From Pollutimonas subterranea (GTDB lineage Bacteria > Pseudomonadota > Gammaproteobacteria > Burkholderiales > Burkholderiaceae_B): a DNA stretch of 64,000 nucleotides. The stretch spans positions 1 through 64,000 of the forward strand of contig NZ_PDNW01000011.1 of assembly GCF_002849655.1 (NCBI RefSeq), read 5' to 3'. The translations under genes were made by a program, and so were the position numbers. Positions 21,363-30,020 of this stretch are shown here, piece by piece. The notes under the pieces were generated by a model. It saw nothing but the letters and a program-made list of their open reading frames with translations. It did not search any database and was not told where the DNA came from. The stretch's first letter is position 1; the number at the start of each line of letters is the position of its first letter.

Positions 21363-22159
21363 TGAGTCAAGCTGCTCGCGACCAACGGATCGGGGAAACC
21401 ATCCTTGATCTGCAAAATATCTCGCTCGCCTTCGGCGGCGTCAAGGCCTTGACCGACATTTCCTTCGATGTGCGCGAACACGAGATCCGCGCCATTATCG
21501 GACCCAATGGCGCGGGTAAAAGCTCGATGCTCAATGTGATCAACGGCGTCTACACCCCGCAACAGGGCGAGATCACATTGGCCGGCATCAAATTCTCCAA
21601 GATGAATTCGCGGCGCGCCGCCGAAATGGGTATTGCGCGCACGTTCCAGAACCTGGCCTTATTCAAAGGCATGAGCGTCCTGGACAACATCATGACCGGT
21701 CGCAATCTGCGCATGACCAGCGGGATACTGGCCCAGGCTTTTCGGCTGGGGTCGGCAGAACGCGAGGAAATCGCCCATCGCGAGTTCGTCGAGAACCTGA
21801 TCGATTTTCTAGAGATCCAGGCCTATCGCAAGACGCCGGTGGGTCGCCTGCCTTACGGCCTGCAGAAACGGGTGGACCTGGGCCGGGCACTGGCCATGGA
21901 ACCTCGCATCCTGCTGCTGGACGAGCCCATGGCCGGCATGAATATCGAAGAGAAGCAGGACATGAGCCGCTTCATCCTCGATGTCAATGAAGAGTACGGC
22001 ACCACCATTGTGCTTATCGAGCACGACATGGGTGTGGTCATGGATGTCTCCGACCGCGTAGTGGTCCTCGATTACGGCAAGAAAATCGGCGATGGCATGC
22101 CGGACGAAGTCCGCCAGAATCCTGAAGTGATACGCGCCTATCTGGGCGCCAGCCATTAA
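21362..22159 (+). CDS. livG: Branched-chain-type ABC transporter ATPase (LivG-like)
   Basis: This is one of two ATPases of a HAAT-family importer. The 265 residues show Walker A GPNGAGKSS, the family-specific IARTFQNLALFKGMSVLDN, a degenerate signature PYGLQKRVDLGRALA in place of LSGGQ, Walker B ILLLDEPMAGMN and the switch His in IEHDMGVVM. The ATG at 21362 shares a base with the ligase stop (TAATG), so an earlier in-frame start inside the ligase is unlikely. The C-terminal IRAYLGASH is typical of LivG. The transported compound need not be an amino acid. Confidence 0.92.
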   Translation: MSQAARDQRIGETILDLQNISLAFGGVKALTDISFDVREHEIRAIIGPNGAGKSSMLNVINGVYTPQQGEITLAGIKFSKMNSRRAAEMGIARTFQNLALFKGMSVLDNIMTGRNLRMTSGILAQAFRLGSAEREEIAHREFVENLIDFLEIQAYRKTPVGRLPYGLQKRVDLGRALAMEPRILLLDEPMAGMNIEEKQDMSRFILDVNEEYGTTIVLIEHDMGVVMDVSDRVVVLDYGKKIGDGMPDEVRQNPEVIRAYLGASH

Positions 22160-22174
22160 ACAAGGAAGACAGAA

Positions 22175-23104
22175 ATGGCATTTTTCCTGGAAACCCTGTT
22201 CGGCGGCCTGATGACGGGCATGCTGTACTCGCTGGTCGCGCTGGGTTTTGTTCTTATTTTCAAGGCATCCGGCGTTTTCAACTTCGCCCAGGGCGCCATG
22301 GTGCTTATTGCCGCGTTGTCGATGGCGCGGTTCTCCGAATGGATACCGCAGTGGCTGGGAATTGAAAGCCTGTTCCTGGCCAATGTACTCGCCTTCATCA
22401 TCAGCGGTATTTTCATGTGGGTCATCGCCATTGCCATCGAGCGCTGGGTATTGCGCTACCTGGTCAACCAGGAAGGCACCACCCTCCTGATGGCAACCAT
22501 AGGAATCAGCTACTTCCTCGACGGCATGGGGCAGATCATATTCGGCAGCAACGTCTATTCCATCGATGTCGGCATGCCCAAGGATCCGGTTTTCATCTTC
22601 GATACGATCTTCGAGGGCGGCATATTGATCAGCCTGGAAGACCTTACCGCTGCAGGAGTGTCGGCGCTGCTGGTTGCCGTGCTGGCGATATTCTTCCAGT
22701 ACACCTCGGTGGGGCGCGCACTGCGCGCGGTGGCCGACGACCATCAGGCCGCACAGTCTATCGGCATACCCTTGAACCGTATCTGGGTGGTGGTATGGAC
22801 CGTCGCAGGCATCGTCGCGCTGGTGGCCGGCATCATCTGGGGGTCCAAGTTCGGTGTCCAGTTCACTCTGTCAACGGCCGCCTTGCGAGCCTTGCCCGTC
22901 GTCATCCTCGGAGGCCTTACCTCGGTACCGGGCGCCATCGTGGGCGGCCTGATCATCGGCGTCGGCGAGAAGCTCTCGGAAGTGTATCTGGGCCCCTTCG
23001 TAGGGGGCGGGATCGAGATCTGGTTTGCCTATGTATTGGCGCTCGTGTTCCTGCTATTTCGCCCGCAAGGATTGTTTGGTGAAAAAATCATCGACCGTGT
23101 TTGA
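22175..23104 (+). CDS. livH: ABC transporter permease (LivH-like)
   Basis: An inner-membrane permease of 309 residues with about eight hydrophobic segments, beginning with TLFGGLMTGMLYSLVALGF and including ALPVVILGGLTSVPGAIVGG. That conserved cytoplasmic loop contacts the ATPases in LivH proteins. AAGGAAG sits before the ATG. The gene lies 15 bases after livG and 32 before livM. Together with livM it forms the membrane channel. Confidence 0.93.
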   Translation: MAFFLETLFGGLMTGMLYSLVALGFVLIFKASGVFNFAQGAMVLIAALSMARFSEWIPQWLGIESLFLANVLAFIISGIFMWVIAIAIERWVLRYLVNQEGTTLLMATIGISYFLDGMGQIIFGSNVYSIDVGMPKDPVFIFDTIFEGGILISLEDLTAAGVSALLVAVLAIFFQYTSVGRALRAVADDHQAAQSIGIPLNRIWVVVWTVAGIVALVAGIIWGSKFGVQFTLSTAALRALPVVILGGLTSVPGAIVGGLIIGVGEKLSEVYLGPFVGGGIEIWFAYVLALVFLLFRPQGLFGEKIIDRV

Positions 23105-23136
23105 TGGTTTAACTAAAAGAAGACTGGATATCCATT

Positions 23137-24201
23137 ATGTTTTATCGTGAAAACGGTCAGTTCAAAAGCACGTATCGGTCAGATCAACAGATCTTTCCCA
23201 TACGCCAGGATCGCTTCTTCATCCTGTTGGTGCTGCTTGTCGCCTTTTTGCTGATTCCGCTGTTTGCCTCGAACTATTTCCTGCAGGCTATCCTGACCCC
23301 GTTCCTGATATTGTCGCTCGCCGCCATAGGCCTGAATATTCTGGTGGGATACTGCGGGCAGATCTCGATTGGTTCGGGCGCTTTCATGGCGGTGGGCGCT
23401 TATGCCGCCTGGAACTTTGGCGTGCGGATGCCGGCCACGCCCCTGGTCGTGCAAATACTGCTGGGCGGCGTCTTCGCGACGCTGGTCGGGGTCATCTTTG
23501 GTGTGCCGAGCTTGCGCATTCGCGGTCTTTATCTGGCCGTCACCACCCTGGCCGCGCAATTCTTCGTCGACTGGGCCTTCCTGCGCATACCGTTTTTTAC
23601 CAATTACTCGTCTTCCGGCAATGTGTCAGTACCCGCGCTGGAGGCGTTTGGCCTGCCAGTGCAAACACCCGTCCAGCGCTATCTGTTCGTTCTCATCTTC
23701 GTGGCGATATTCGCTTTGTTGGCCAAGAACCTCGTGCGAGGCGCCATCGGACGCCAATGGATGGCAATACGCGACATGGACGTCGCGGCGTCGGTGATCG
23801 GGATTCGACCCATCTACGCCAAGCTCACCGCCTTCGCGGTCAGCTCCTTCATCATTGGCGTGGCCGGGGCCCTATGGGCATACATCCACCTGGGTTCCTG
23901 GGAGCCGCTCGCCTTCGATCTCAACCGCTCGCTGCAGCTGCTGTTCATAGTCATTATTGGCGGACTGGGCTCCATCGTGGGCAGCTTCTTCGGCGCCGCC
24001 TTCATGGTGCTGGTGCCGGTATTCCTGACCAATGTTCCGCATATGTTCGGTATACCGCTGGCCGTGGATACGGCTTCGCATATCGAGCACATGGTATTTG
24101 GCGGACTCATCGTCTTCTTCCTGATCGTCGAGCCTCACGGTTTGGCCCGGCTCTGGAGCATAGGCAAGGAGAAACTTCGTATCTGGCCATTCCCGCATTG
24201 A
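23137..24201 (+). CDS. livM: ABC transporter permease (LivM-like)
   Basis: The second permease of the importer, with 354 residues. After a polar N-terminus (FYRENGQFKSTYRSDQQ) come about nine hydrophobic helices with the LivM pattern AIGLNILVGYCGQISIG and FIVIIGGLGSIVGSFFGA. It is somewhat longer than E. coli-type core LivM domains because of the N-terminal tail. It is followed by 101 bases without a gene and then the binding-protein gene, which has its own strong ribosome site. Confidence 0.93.
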   Translation: MFYRENGQFKSTYRSDQQIFPIRQDRFFILLVLLVAFLLIPLFASNYFLQAILTPFLILSLAAIGLNILVGYCGQISIGSGAFMAVGAYAAWNFGVRMPATPLVVQILLGGVFATLVGVIFGVPSLRIRGLYLAVTTLAAQFFVDWAFLRIPFFTNYSSSGNVSVPALEAFGLPVQTPVQRYLFVLIFVAIFALLAKNLVRGAIGRQWMAIRDMDVAASVIGIRPIYAKLTAFAVSSFIIGVAGALWAYIHLGSWEPLAFDLNRSLQLLFIVIIGGLGSIVGSFFGAAFMVLVPVFLTNVPHMFGIPLAVDTASHIEHMVFGGLIVFFLIVEPHGLARLWSIGKEKLRIWPFPH

Positions 24202-24302
24202 ACCGCCTTTGATCAACACCATCAATCAGTAAGCTCGGCTGGCTATTTTGACCATGCCGAATCACAAACGGTGCACACAGACACCATCAGGAGGACTTGG
24301 AG

Positions 24303-25631
24303 ATGAAACGTTCATTTAAATTGGCCGCAGCCATGATTGCTGTTGCCGGTACGCTGGCAGCGGCGTCCTTGCCGGCGGCTGCCGCTGAAGAACAATTCGT
24401 ACCGTTGCTGGCATACCGCACCGGTTCGTTTGCGCCACTGGGCATTCCATGGGCCGATGGCAAAATGGATTACCTCAAGCTGGTCAACGAACGCGATGGC
24501 GGCGTCAATGGCGTCAAGATCACATATGAGGAATGTGAAACGGCTTATGCCACCGACCGTGGCGTCGAGTGCTACGAACGCCTGAAGAACAAGAACGGCG
24601 GTGCTTCCGGCTTTGATACCCAGTCCACCGGCATTACCTTCGCCCTGACCGACAAGGCCATTGTCGATGGCTTTACCATCGAAACGGTGGGTTATGGCTT
24701 GTCGCAGTCGGCAGATGGTTCGGTCTTCAAATGGAATTTCCCGCTGCTGGGTACGTACTGGACTGCCGCCGATGTCATGATCCAGGACATCGCCAAGAAG
24801 GTCGGCGGCGAAGATAAGCTCAAGGGCAAGAAAATCGCCCTGGTGTATCACGATTCGCCTTATGGCAAAGAGCCCATCGCTCTTCTGCAATCGCGCGCCA
24901 AGACCAATGGCTTTGAGCTGCAGCTCTATCCCGTCACGGCTCCTGGCGTCCAGCAGAAATCCACCTGGTTGCAAATCCGCCAGAGCAAACCCGATTACCT
25001 GTTGCTGTGGAGCGCCGGCATCATGACGCCTACGGCTATTCGCGAGGCGCAGGCTGTAGGGTATCCGCGTGACAAGATGTACGGAATCTGGTGGGCCAGT
25101 TCCGAGAACGACGTCCAGGATCTGGGAGCCGTCGCCAAGGGCTACAACGGCATCACGATCCACAATAGCGCCGATCACGGCCGGGTGCACGACGACCTTA
25201 AAAAGCATGTCTACGACAAAGGCCAGGGCACGGATACCAATGGCAAGTATGTCGGCACCATTGCCCATACGCGCGGCATGATGATCTCGATGTTGCAGGT
25301 CGAGGCCATACGCACAGCCCAGGAAAAGTACGGCAAGGGCAAGCACATGACGCCTGAGCAAGTCCGCTGGGGTTTCGAGAACCTGAACATCACCAAGGAA
25401 CGCCTGGAAGAACTGGGCTTCGCCAAGCTGATGCGTCCGGTCCAGACTTCTTGCAAGAACCACATGGGCGATGACTGGGCCCGCATCATCCAGTGGAACG
25501 GCAAGAAGTTTGACATCGTCTCGGACTGGTACCAGTCCGACAAGAAGTTCGTGGATCCGCTCGTGAAAGACCTGGCTGCCAAGTACGCATCCGAGAAAAA
25601 ACTCGAAACGCGTAATTGCGACGCCTCGTAA
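24303..25631 (+). CDS. ABC transporter substrate-binding protein
   Basis: A periplasmic type I binding protein of the LivJ/urea/aromatic-acid class, 442 residues. It has a Sec signal peptide (KRSFKLAAAMIAVAGTLAAAS) with probable cleavage after AAA before EEQFVPLL. The first lobe starts with LAYRTGSFAPLGIPWADG. It is larger than the usual 370-residue LivJ, as in binding proteins paired with CoA ligases. ATG at 24303 is preferred over TTG at 24297 because GGAGG lies 8 bases before it. Four or five scattered cysteines (for example ECETAY, VECYERL) are unusual for this class. It should set the specificity of the transporter; the ligand is unknown. Confidence 0.88.
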   Translation: MKRSFKLAAAMIAVAGTLAAASLPAAAAEEQFVPLLAYRTGSFAPLGIPWADGKMDYLKLVNERDGGVNGVKITYEECETAYATDRGVECYERLKNKNGGASGFDTQSTGITFALTDKAIVDGFTIETVGYGLSQSADGSVFKWNFPLLGTYWTAADVMIQDIAKKVGGEDKLKGKKIALVYHDSPYGKEPIALLQSRAKTNGFELQLYPVTAPGVQQKSTWLQIRQSKPDYLLLWSAGIMTPTAIREAQAVGYPRDKMYGIWWASSENDVQDLGAVAKGYNGITIHNSADHGRVHDDLKKHVYDKGQGTDTNGKYVGTIAHTRGMMISMLQVEAIRTAQEKYGKGKHMTPEQVRWGFENLNITKERLEELGFAKLMRPVQTSCKNHMGDDWARIIQWNGKKFDIVSDWYQSDKKFVDPLVKDLAAKYASEKKLETRNCDAS

Positions 25632-25642
25632 GGTGAGAAGAA

Positions 25643-25670
25643 CCCGGCCGCGCTTCGCGCTGCGGCCGGG
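25643..25670 (+). terminator. GC-rich hairpin between binding-protein gene and livF
   Basis: CCCGGCCGC at 25643-25651 pairs with GCGGCCGGG at 25662-25670 around a GC-rich loop, 12 bases after the binding-protein stop. There is no T-run after it. It is more likely an mRNA 3' end stabiliser or attenuator, which would keep binding-protein mRNA above livF, than a full terminator. Confidence 0.45.
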
Positions 25671-25694
25671 ATGAACCGATTGCAGGGAAATCAT

Positions 25695-26525
25695 ATGAAT
25701 GCAAGTGTCGAGGCGGCCGCCCCCAACATTCTCCTGAATGTGAACGGGATCGAGGTCATATACAACCACGTGATCCTGGTGCTCAAAGGCGTGTCGCTAT
25801 GCGTGCCCGAAGGCAAGGTCGTGGCCCTGCTCGGCGCCAACGGCGCCGGCAAGACAACCACGCTGCGCGCCGTATCCAACCTGCTCAAGGCCGAGCGCGG
25901 CGACGTGACCAAGGGAAATATCGACTACCGGGGTGAACGCATTGAACGCCTTACACCCGCGGATCTCGTTAAAAGAGGGGTGGTGCAGGTCATGGAAGGG
26001 CGGCATTGTTTCGCCCACCTGACGATAGAAGAGAACCTGCTGACGGGCGCTTATACACGCAATATCAGCCGAGGCGAATTAAACGCTTCCCTCGACAAGG
26101 TTTACCAGTATTTTCCGCGACTCAAGCAGCGCCGTGGCAGTCAGTCGGGCTACACCTCGGGCGGTGAGCAGCAAATGACGGCTATTGGGCGGGCCCTGAT
26201 GGCCAATCCGAACATGATCCTGCTCGATGAGCCGTCGATGGGGCTGGCGCCGCAGATCGTCGAGGAGATCTTCGAAATTGTCCGTGACCTGAACCAGCGC
26301 GAAGGCGTCAGCTTCCTGCTGGCTGAACAGAATACCAATATTGCCCTGCGCTATGCCGACTACGGTTATATCCTGGAGAACGGGCGCGTCATGATGGACG
26401 GAGCCGCCAAGGCCCTGGCCGAGAATGAAGACGTCAAAGAGTTCTACCTGGGCGTATCGAGCGGCGAGCGCAAGAGTTTCCGCGACAATAAGTTCTACCG
26501 GCGGCGCAAACGCTGGCTGGCCTAG
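25695..26525 (+). CDS. livF: Branched-chain-type ABC transporter ATPase (LivF-like)
   Basis: The second ATPase of the importer, 276 residues from ATG 25695. It has Walker A GANGAGKTTT, the LivF-specific VMEGRHCFAHLTIEENLLTG, signature YTSGGEQQMTAIGRAL, Walker B MILLDEPSMGLAP and LLAEQNTNIAL with Gln at the switch position. An upstream ATG at 25671 directly abuts the hairpin and adds MNRLQGNH; AGGGAAA before 25695 favours the shorter form. The C-terminal tail after YLGVSSGE is about 20 residues longer and basic (RRRKRW), as seen in LivF proteins paired with CoA ligases. Confidence 0.92.
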   Translation: MNASVEAAAPNILLNVNGIEVIYNHVILVLKGVSLCVPEGKVVALLGANGAGKTTTLRAVSNLLKAERGDVTKGNIDYRGERIERLTPADLVKRGVVQVMEGRHCFAHLTIEENLLTGAYTRNISRGELNASLDKVYQYFPRLKQRRGSQSGYTSGGEQQMTAIGRALMANPNMILLDEPSMGLAPQIVEEIFEIVRDLNQREGVSFLLAEQNTNIALRYADYGYILENGRVMMDGAAKALAENEDVKEFYLGVSSGERKSFRDNKFYRRRKRWLA

Positions 26526-26539
26526 AGGCAAGACTAATC

Positions 26540-27814
26540 ATGAATACCTATTTCGAGGAACGCGAACGGGCCCCGGCGCCCGAGCGTGAGCAGGCCCTGT
26601 TGAACAGCCTGCCGGGTGCCCTGAAAGCGGCACGCGAGCGTGCTCCCGCCATTGCCCGCCAACTGCAGAATGTGGATACCGACAGCGTACAAGACCGGGC
26701 AACCCTTTCCCGGATTCCCGTAGTACGCAAGGGCGAACTACTACAGGCGCAACTTGCCATGCGCCAAGGCAAGGCCGGCCAGGAATTGCCGGCAGTCAGC
26801 CGGATCTTCGGTGGTTTCTCGGCCATCGGATGGGGCGAGGCGGCGCGGGTCTTTGCATCGCCGGGCCCTATCTACGAACCCGAAAGCAAGCGTCCCGACT
26901 ACTGGGGATTTGCGCGAGCGCTTTACGCGGCGGGTTTCCGTCCGGGCGAGCTGGTCTATAACTGCTTCTCATACCATTTCACGCCGGCCGGCTCAATGAT
27001 GGAAACGGCGGCGCACGCCCTGGGTTGCACGGTATTCCCTGGGGGGGTGGGCCAGACCGAACAGCAGGTGCAGGCCATCGCTGATCTGTCTCCGGCGGGT
27101 TATACCGGCACGCCCAGCTTTTTGAAATTGATACTGCAGAAAGCCGACGACATGGGGGTTAAGCTGCCGTCCATGACCAAGGCACTGTTTTCCGGCGAGG
27201 CGTTTCCGCCCTCGCTGTGCCAGTGGTTTGCCGAGCGCGGCATCACCGGATACCAGGCCTACGGCAGTGCCGACCTGGGCATGATTGCCTACGAAACGCC
27301 TGCACGTGAAGGTTTGGTGGTCAACGAAGACATCATCCTGGAAATCGTACGGCCCGGCAGCGACCAGCCCCTGCCGGCCGGCGAAGTGGGCGAGGTTGTT
27401 GTCACGACACTGAATCCCGATTATCCGCTGCTGCGCTTTGGCACGGGCGACCTGTCGGCCATTTTGCCGGGCATGTCCCCCTGCGGCCGTACGAATATTC
27501 GCATCAAGGGCTGGATGGGACGTGCCGACCAAACCACAAAAGTGCGCGGGATGTTCGTACATCCCGGCCAGATCGAACAGGTAATCAAGCGGCATGCCGA
27601 GGTCGGCAAGGCCAGGCTGGAAGTCAGCGGCAAGATCGGCAGCGACGTCATGGTCTTGAAGGTGGAGTGCGCCAGGCCCAGCCCCGAGCTTCTCGTGAAG
27701 GTGGCCGAGTCCGTGCGCGAGCTCACCAAATTGCGGGCCGAGATCGAAGCCGTCGAGCCCGGAAGCCTGCCCAACGACGGCAAGGTGATCGACGATATAC
27801 GGAATTACGATTAA
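26540..27814 (+). CDS. Phenylacetate-CoA ligase family protein (PaaK-like)
   Basis: A 424-residue adenylate-forming enzyme of the PaaK group. Visible features are NCFSYHFTPAGSMMETAAHALGC, ALFSGEAFPPSLCQWF and YQAYGSADLGMIAYET in the PaaK arrangement, then LLRFGTGDLSAI and the C-terminal GMFVHPGQIEQVIKRH. The usual glycine/serine-rich adenylation loop is weak: the position normally TSG-TTG is replaced by FGGFSAIGW. It may have altered activity. It starts 14 bases after livF and closes the operon, so this transport system carries two unrelated CoA ligases, one at each end. Confidence 0.82.
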   Translation: MNTYFEERERAPAPEREQALLNSLPGALKAARERAPAIARQLQNVDTDSVQDRATLSRIPVVRKGELLQAQLAMRQGKAGQELPAVSRIFGGFSAIGWGEAARVFASPGPIYEPESKRPDYWGFARALYAAGFRPGELVYNCFSYHFTPAGSMMETAAHALGCTVFPGGVGQTEQQVQAIADLSPAGYTGTPSFLKLILQKADDMGVKLPSMTKALFSGEAFPPSLCQWFAERGITGYQAYGSADLGMIAYETPAREGLVVNEDIILEIVRPGSDQPLPAGEVGEVVVTTLNPDYPLLRFGTGDLSAILPGMSPCGRTNIRIKGWMGRADQTTKVRGMFVHPGQIEQVIKRHAEVGKARLEVSGKIGSDVMVLKVECARPSPELLVKVAESVRELTKLRAEIEAVEPGSLPNDGKVIDDIRNYD

Positions 27815-27862
27815 GTTTATTCATTTAGAATGAAGCCCGATACTTATCGTAAGGGGAATGTT

Positions 27863-28894
27863 ATGCGTAAGCTCAAATACGCCGGAGGCGCCATCGCCGC
27901 AGGCACAGTGGCCCTGTTGGCAGGCATGCCGCTGGCTCATGCCGATACGCTCGATGTCGTCAAGGACCGCGGTGTGGTGCAATGCGGCGTGACCACCGGT
28001 TTTGCCGGGTTCTCGGCGCCCGACGCCAAGGGCGTATGGCAGGGACTGGACATCGACGTATGCCGTGCCGTGGCCGCTGCTGTCCTGGGCGATGCGTCCA
28101 AGTTCAAGGCAGTGCCGCTGAATTCGCAGCAACGGTTCACCGCCCTGCAATCCGGCGAAATCGACCTGCTGGCACGCAATACTACGGTTACGCAGCAGCG
28201 TGACACGGCGCTGGGCGCAATACACGCAGGCATCAATTTCTACGATGGCCAGGGCTTTCTGGTGCCCAAGGCGCTGGGCGTGAAAAGCGCGAAAGAACTC
28301 AATGGCGCAACCGTCTGCATGCAGACCGGCACGTCCAATGAAAATACCATGGCCGACTGGGCGCGCGCCAATAACGTCAACTACAAGCCGGTCGTCATTG
28401 AGCAGTTCAATGAAGTGGTCAATGCTTTTGCGGCGGGGCGCTGCGACGTGTTCACCACCGATGCGTCGGGCCTTGCCTCAATCCGTATCTCAAAGCTCAG
28501 TAATCCCGACGATTATGTCGTGTTGCCCGAGATCATCTCAAAAGAACCCCTGGGACCGTTCGTGCGTCAGGGCGACGACAGGTGGCTCAACCTGGTGAAG
28601 TGGTCCTTGCATGCCATGATCGGAGCGGAAGAGCTTGGTGTTACCGCTGCGAATGTCGACGAACAGCTGAAAAGTACCAACCCCAATATATCGCGCTTGC
28701 TGGGGGTTACGGCCGGGGCCGGCAAGAACCTGGGCGTCGACGAAAAATGGGCTTATAACATCATCAAGCAGGTCGGCAACTACGGCGAAAGCTTTGATCG
28801 CAACGTAGGCGAAGGCAGTCCATTGAAAATACAGCGTGGCTTGAATGCGCAATGGACCGACGGCGGATTGATGTACGCCTTGCCGGTGCGTTAA
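27863..28894 (+). CDS. General L-amino-acid ABC substrate-binding protein
   Basis: A periplasmic binding protein of the AapJ/BztA family, 343 residues. It has a signal peptide ending in MPLAHA before DTLDVVKDRGVVQCGV. The SBP_bac_3 core includes GLDIDVCRAVAAAVLGD and ARNTTVTQQRD. ATG 27863 follows AAGGGGA; an earlier ATG at 27830 lacks a site. AapJ normally precedes aapQMP, but no permease or ATPase follows here: a perfect terminator and an antiparallel gene come next. It is therefore an orphan binding protein that must share a transporter encoded elsewhere or serve as a sensor. Confidence 0.9.
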   Translation: MRKLKYAGGAIAAGTVALLAGMPLAHADTLDVVKDRGVVQCGVTTGFAGFSAPDAKGVWQGLDIDVCRAVAAAVLGDASKFKAVPLNSQQRFTALQSGEIDLLARNTTVTQQRDTALGAIHAGINFYDGQGFLVPKALGVKSAKELNGATVCMQTGTSNENTMADWARANNVNYKPVVIEQFNEVVNAFAAGRCDVFTTDASGLASIRISKLSNPDDYVVLPEIISKEPLGPFVRQGDDRWLNLVKWSLHAMIGAEELGVTAANVDEQLKSTNPNISRLLGVTAGAGKNLGVDEKWAYNIIKQVGNYGESFDRNVGEGSPLKIQRGLNAQWTDGGLMYALPVR

Positions 28895-28915
28895 CGAACC
28901 GGGTCAGCACGACCA

Positions 28916-28954
28916 ACGAAAAAGCGTGGCTTTCGGCCACGCTTTTTCGTTTTC
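28916..28954. terminator. Bidirectional Rho-independent terminator
   Basis: A perfect 15-bp stem (28916-28930 with 28936-28950) around loop TTTCG. T-rich flanks on the right and A-rich on the left let it act on both strands. It sits between the convergent amino-acid binding-protein gene and the Bug gene. Confidence 0.9.
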
Positions 28955-28971
28955 ATGCCGGTGTCTTGATC

Positions 28972-29961
28972 TTATTCAATCGAGATATTGGCCGACTTGA
29001 TCACCTTGGCCCATTTTTCGGTTTCGCTCTGGATGAAAGCGGCGAATTCTTCCGGGGTGCCGCCGGCCGATTGGCCGCCTGTTGCTTCAAAGGCTTTCTG
29101 GACTTCCGGCTTCTTAAGTATGTTGTTGAACGCGGCATTGAGCTTCTGGATGACCGCGTCGGGCGTGCCGGCAGGAGCAATGACGCCTTGCCAGTTATAC
29201 GATTCAAAACCCGGCAGGCCGGATTCAGCCATGGTGGGGACATCTGGCAGCAATGCCAGGCGCTTGGCGCTGGTGACGGCCAGCGGATGCACCTTCTTGG
29301 CCTGGATCGCGGGCATGGCGGCATAGCCCATTTCAAACATCATGTCGATATGGCCCGCCATCAGGTCGGTTGCTGCGGGCGCTCCGCCCTTATAGGGCAC
29401 ATGGGAAAGTTGCATGCCAGCTTCGGAAGCGAACAGCTCGCCCGACAGATGGTGCGCACCACCTACGCCTGAGGACCCGAATGTGAGGCGGCCCGGATCC
29501 TTCTTGGCCAGGTCGATGAGTTCCTTCACGGTTTTCACGGGAACCTGGTTGTTTACGCTGAGGATGAGCGGGCTTTCTTCGATCAGGATGACCGGGGCGA
29601 TGTCTTTCTGTACGTCGTACGACACGTTCTTGGGCATCAAGGTCGGGTTTACCGACAAGGGCGCAAGATTGCCGCTGCCGATGGTGTAGCCGTCCGGCTT
29701 GGACTTGACGATGAAGGCCGTGCCGATCACGCCGCCTGCACCCGCCTTGTTTTCGACAACGACGGATGTCTTGAGCTCGTCAGCCAGTTCACGCGCAAGC
29801 AGACGCATGCGGGTATCGGCAAAACCGCCCGCGGCGTAAGGCACGACAAAAGAGATGGACTTGGAAGGCCACGAATCATCGGCATGGGCCAAGCCGGGTG
29901 CGGCAACAGTGAAGAGCGCGCCGACCAGGGCGGTAGCGCCTATTTTTTTCAAGAGGATCAT
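28972..29961 (-). CDS. Bug-family tripartite tricarboxylate binding protein
   Basis: A periplasmic solute receptor of the TctC/Bug family, greatly expanded in Alcaligenaceae. The 329 residues begin with a signal peptide (KKIGATALVGALFTVAAPGLAHA), then WPSKSISFVVPYAAGGFADT, the ligand-loop pattern of Bug proteins, and later GTPDAVIQKLNAAFN. ATG 29961 was chosen since the longer open frame upstream has no signal peptide. No TctA/TctB membrane genes lie nearby, as is usual for orphan Bug proteins. The ligand cannot be deduced, although carboxylic acids are typical. Confidence 0.93.
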   Translation of the reverse strand: MILLKKIGATALVGALFTVAAPGLAHADDSWPSKSISFVVPYAAGGFADTRMRLLARELADELKTSVVVENKAGAGGVIGTAFIVKSKPDGYTIGSGNLAPLSVNPTLMPKNVSYDVQKDIAPVILIEESPLILSVNNQVPVKTVKELIDLAKKDPGRLTFGSSGVGGAHHLSGELFASEAGMQLSHVPYKGGAPAATDLMAGHIDMMFEMGYAAMPAIQAKKVHPLAVTSAKRLALLPDVPTMAESGLPGFESYNWQGVIAPAGTPDAVIQKLNAAFNNILKKPEVQKAFEATGGQSAGGTPEEFAAFIQSETEKWAKVIKSANISIE

Positions 29962-30020
29962 TTTATTCTCGGGATGGTGACGATCAAAAGTTCTTTCGCG
30001 ATTGTAAGCGGAAAAAGACC

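Noticed and set aside
28852-29472. 206-residue plus-strand frame across the terminator and Bug gene
   Set aside because: It runs through a strong terminator and is antisense to a clear Bug protein.
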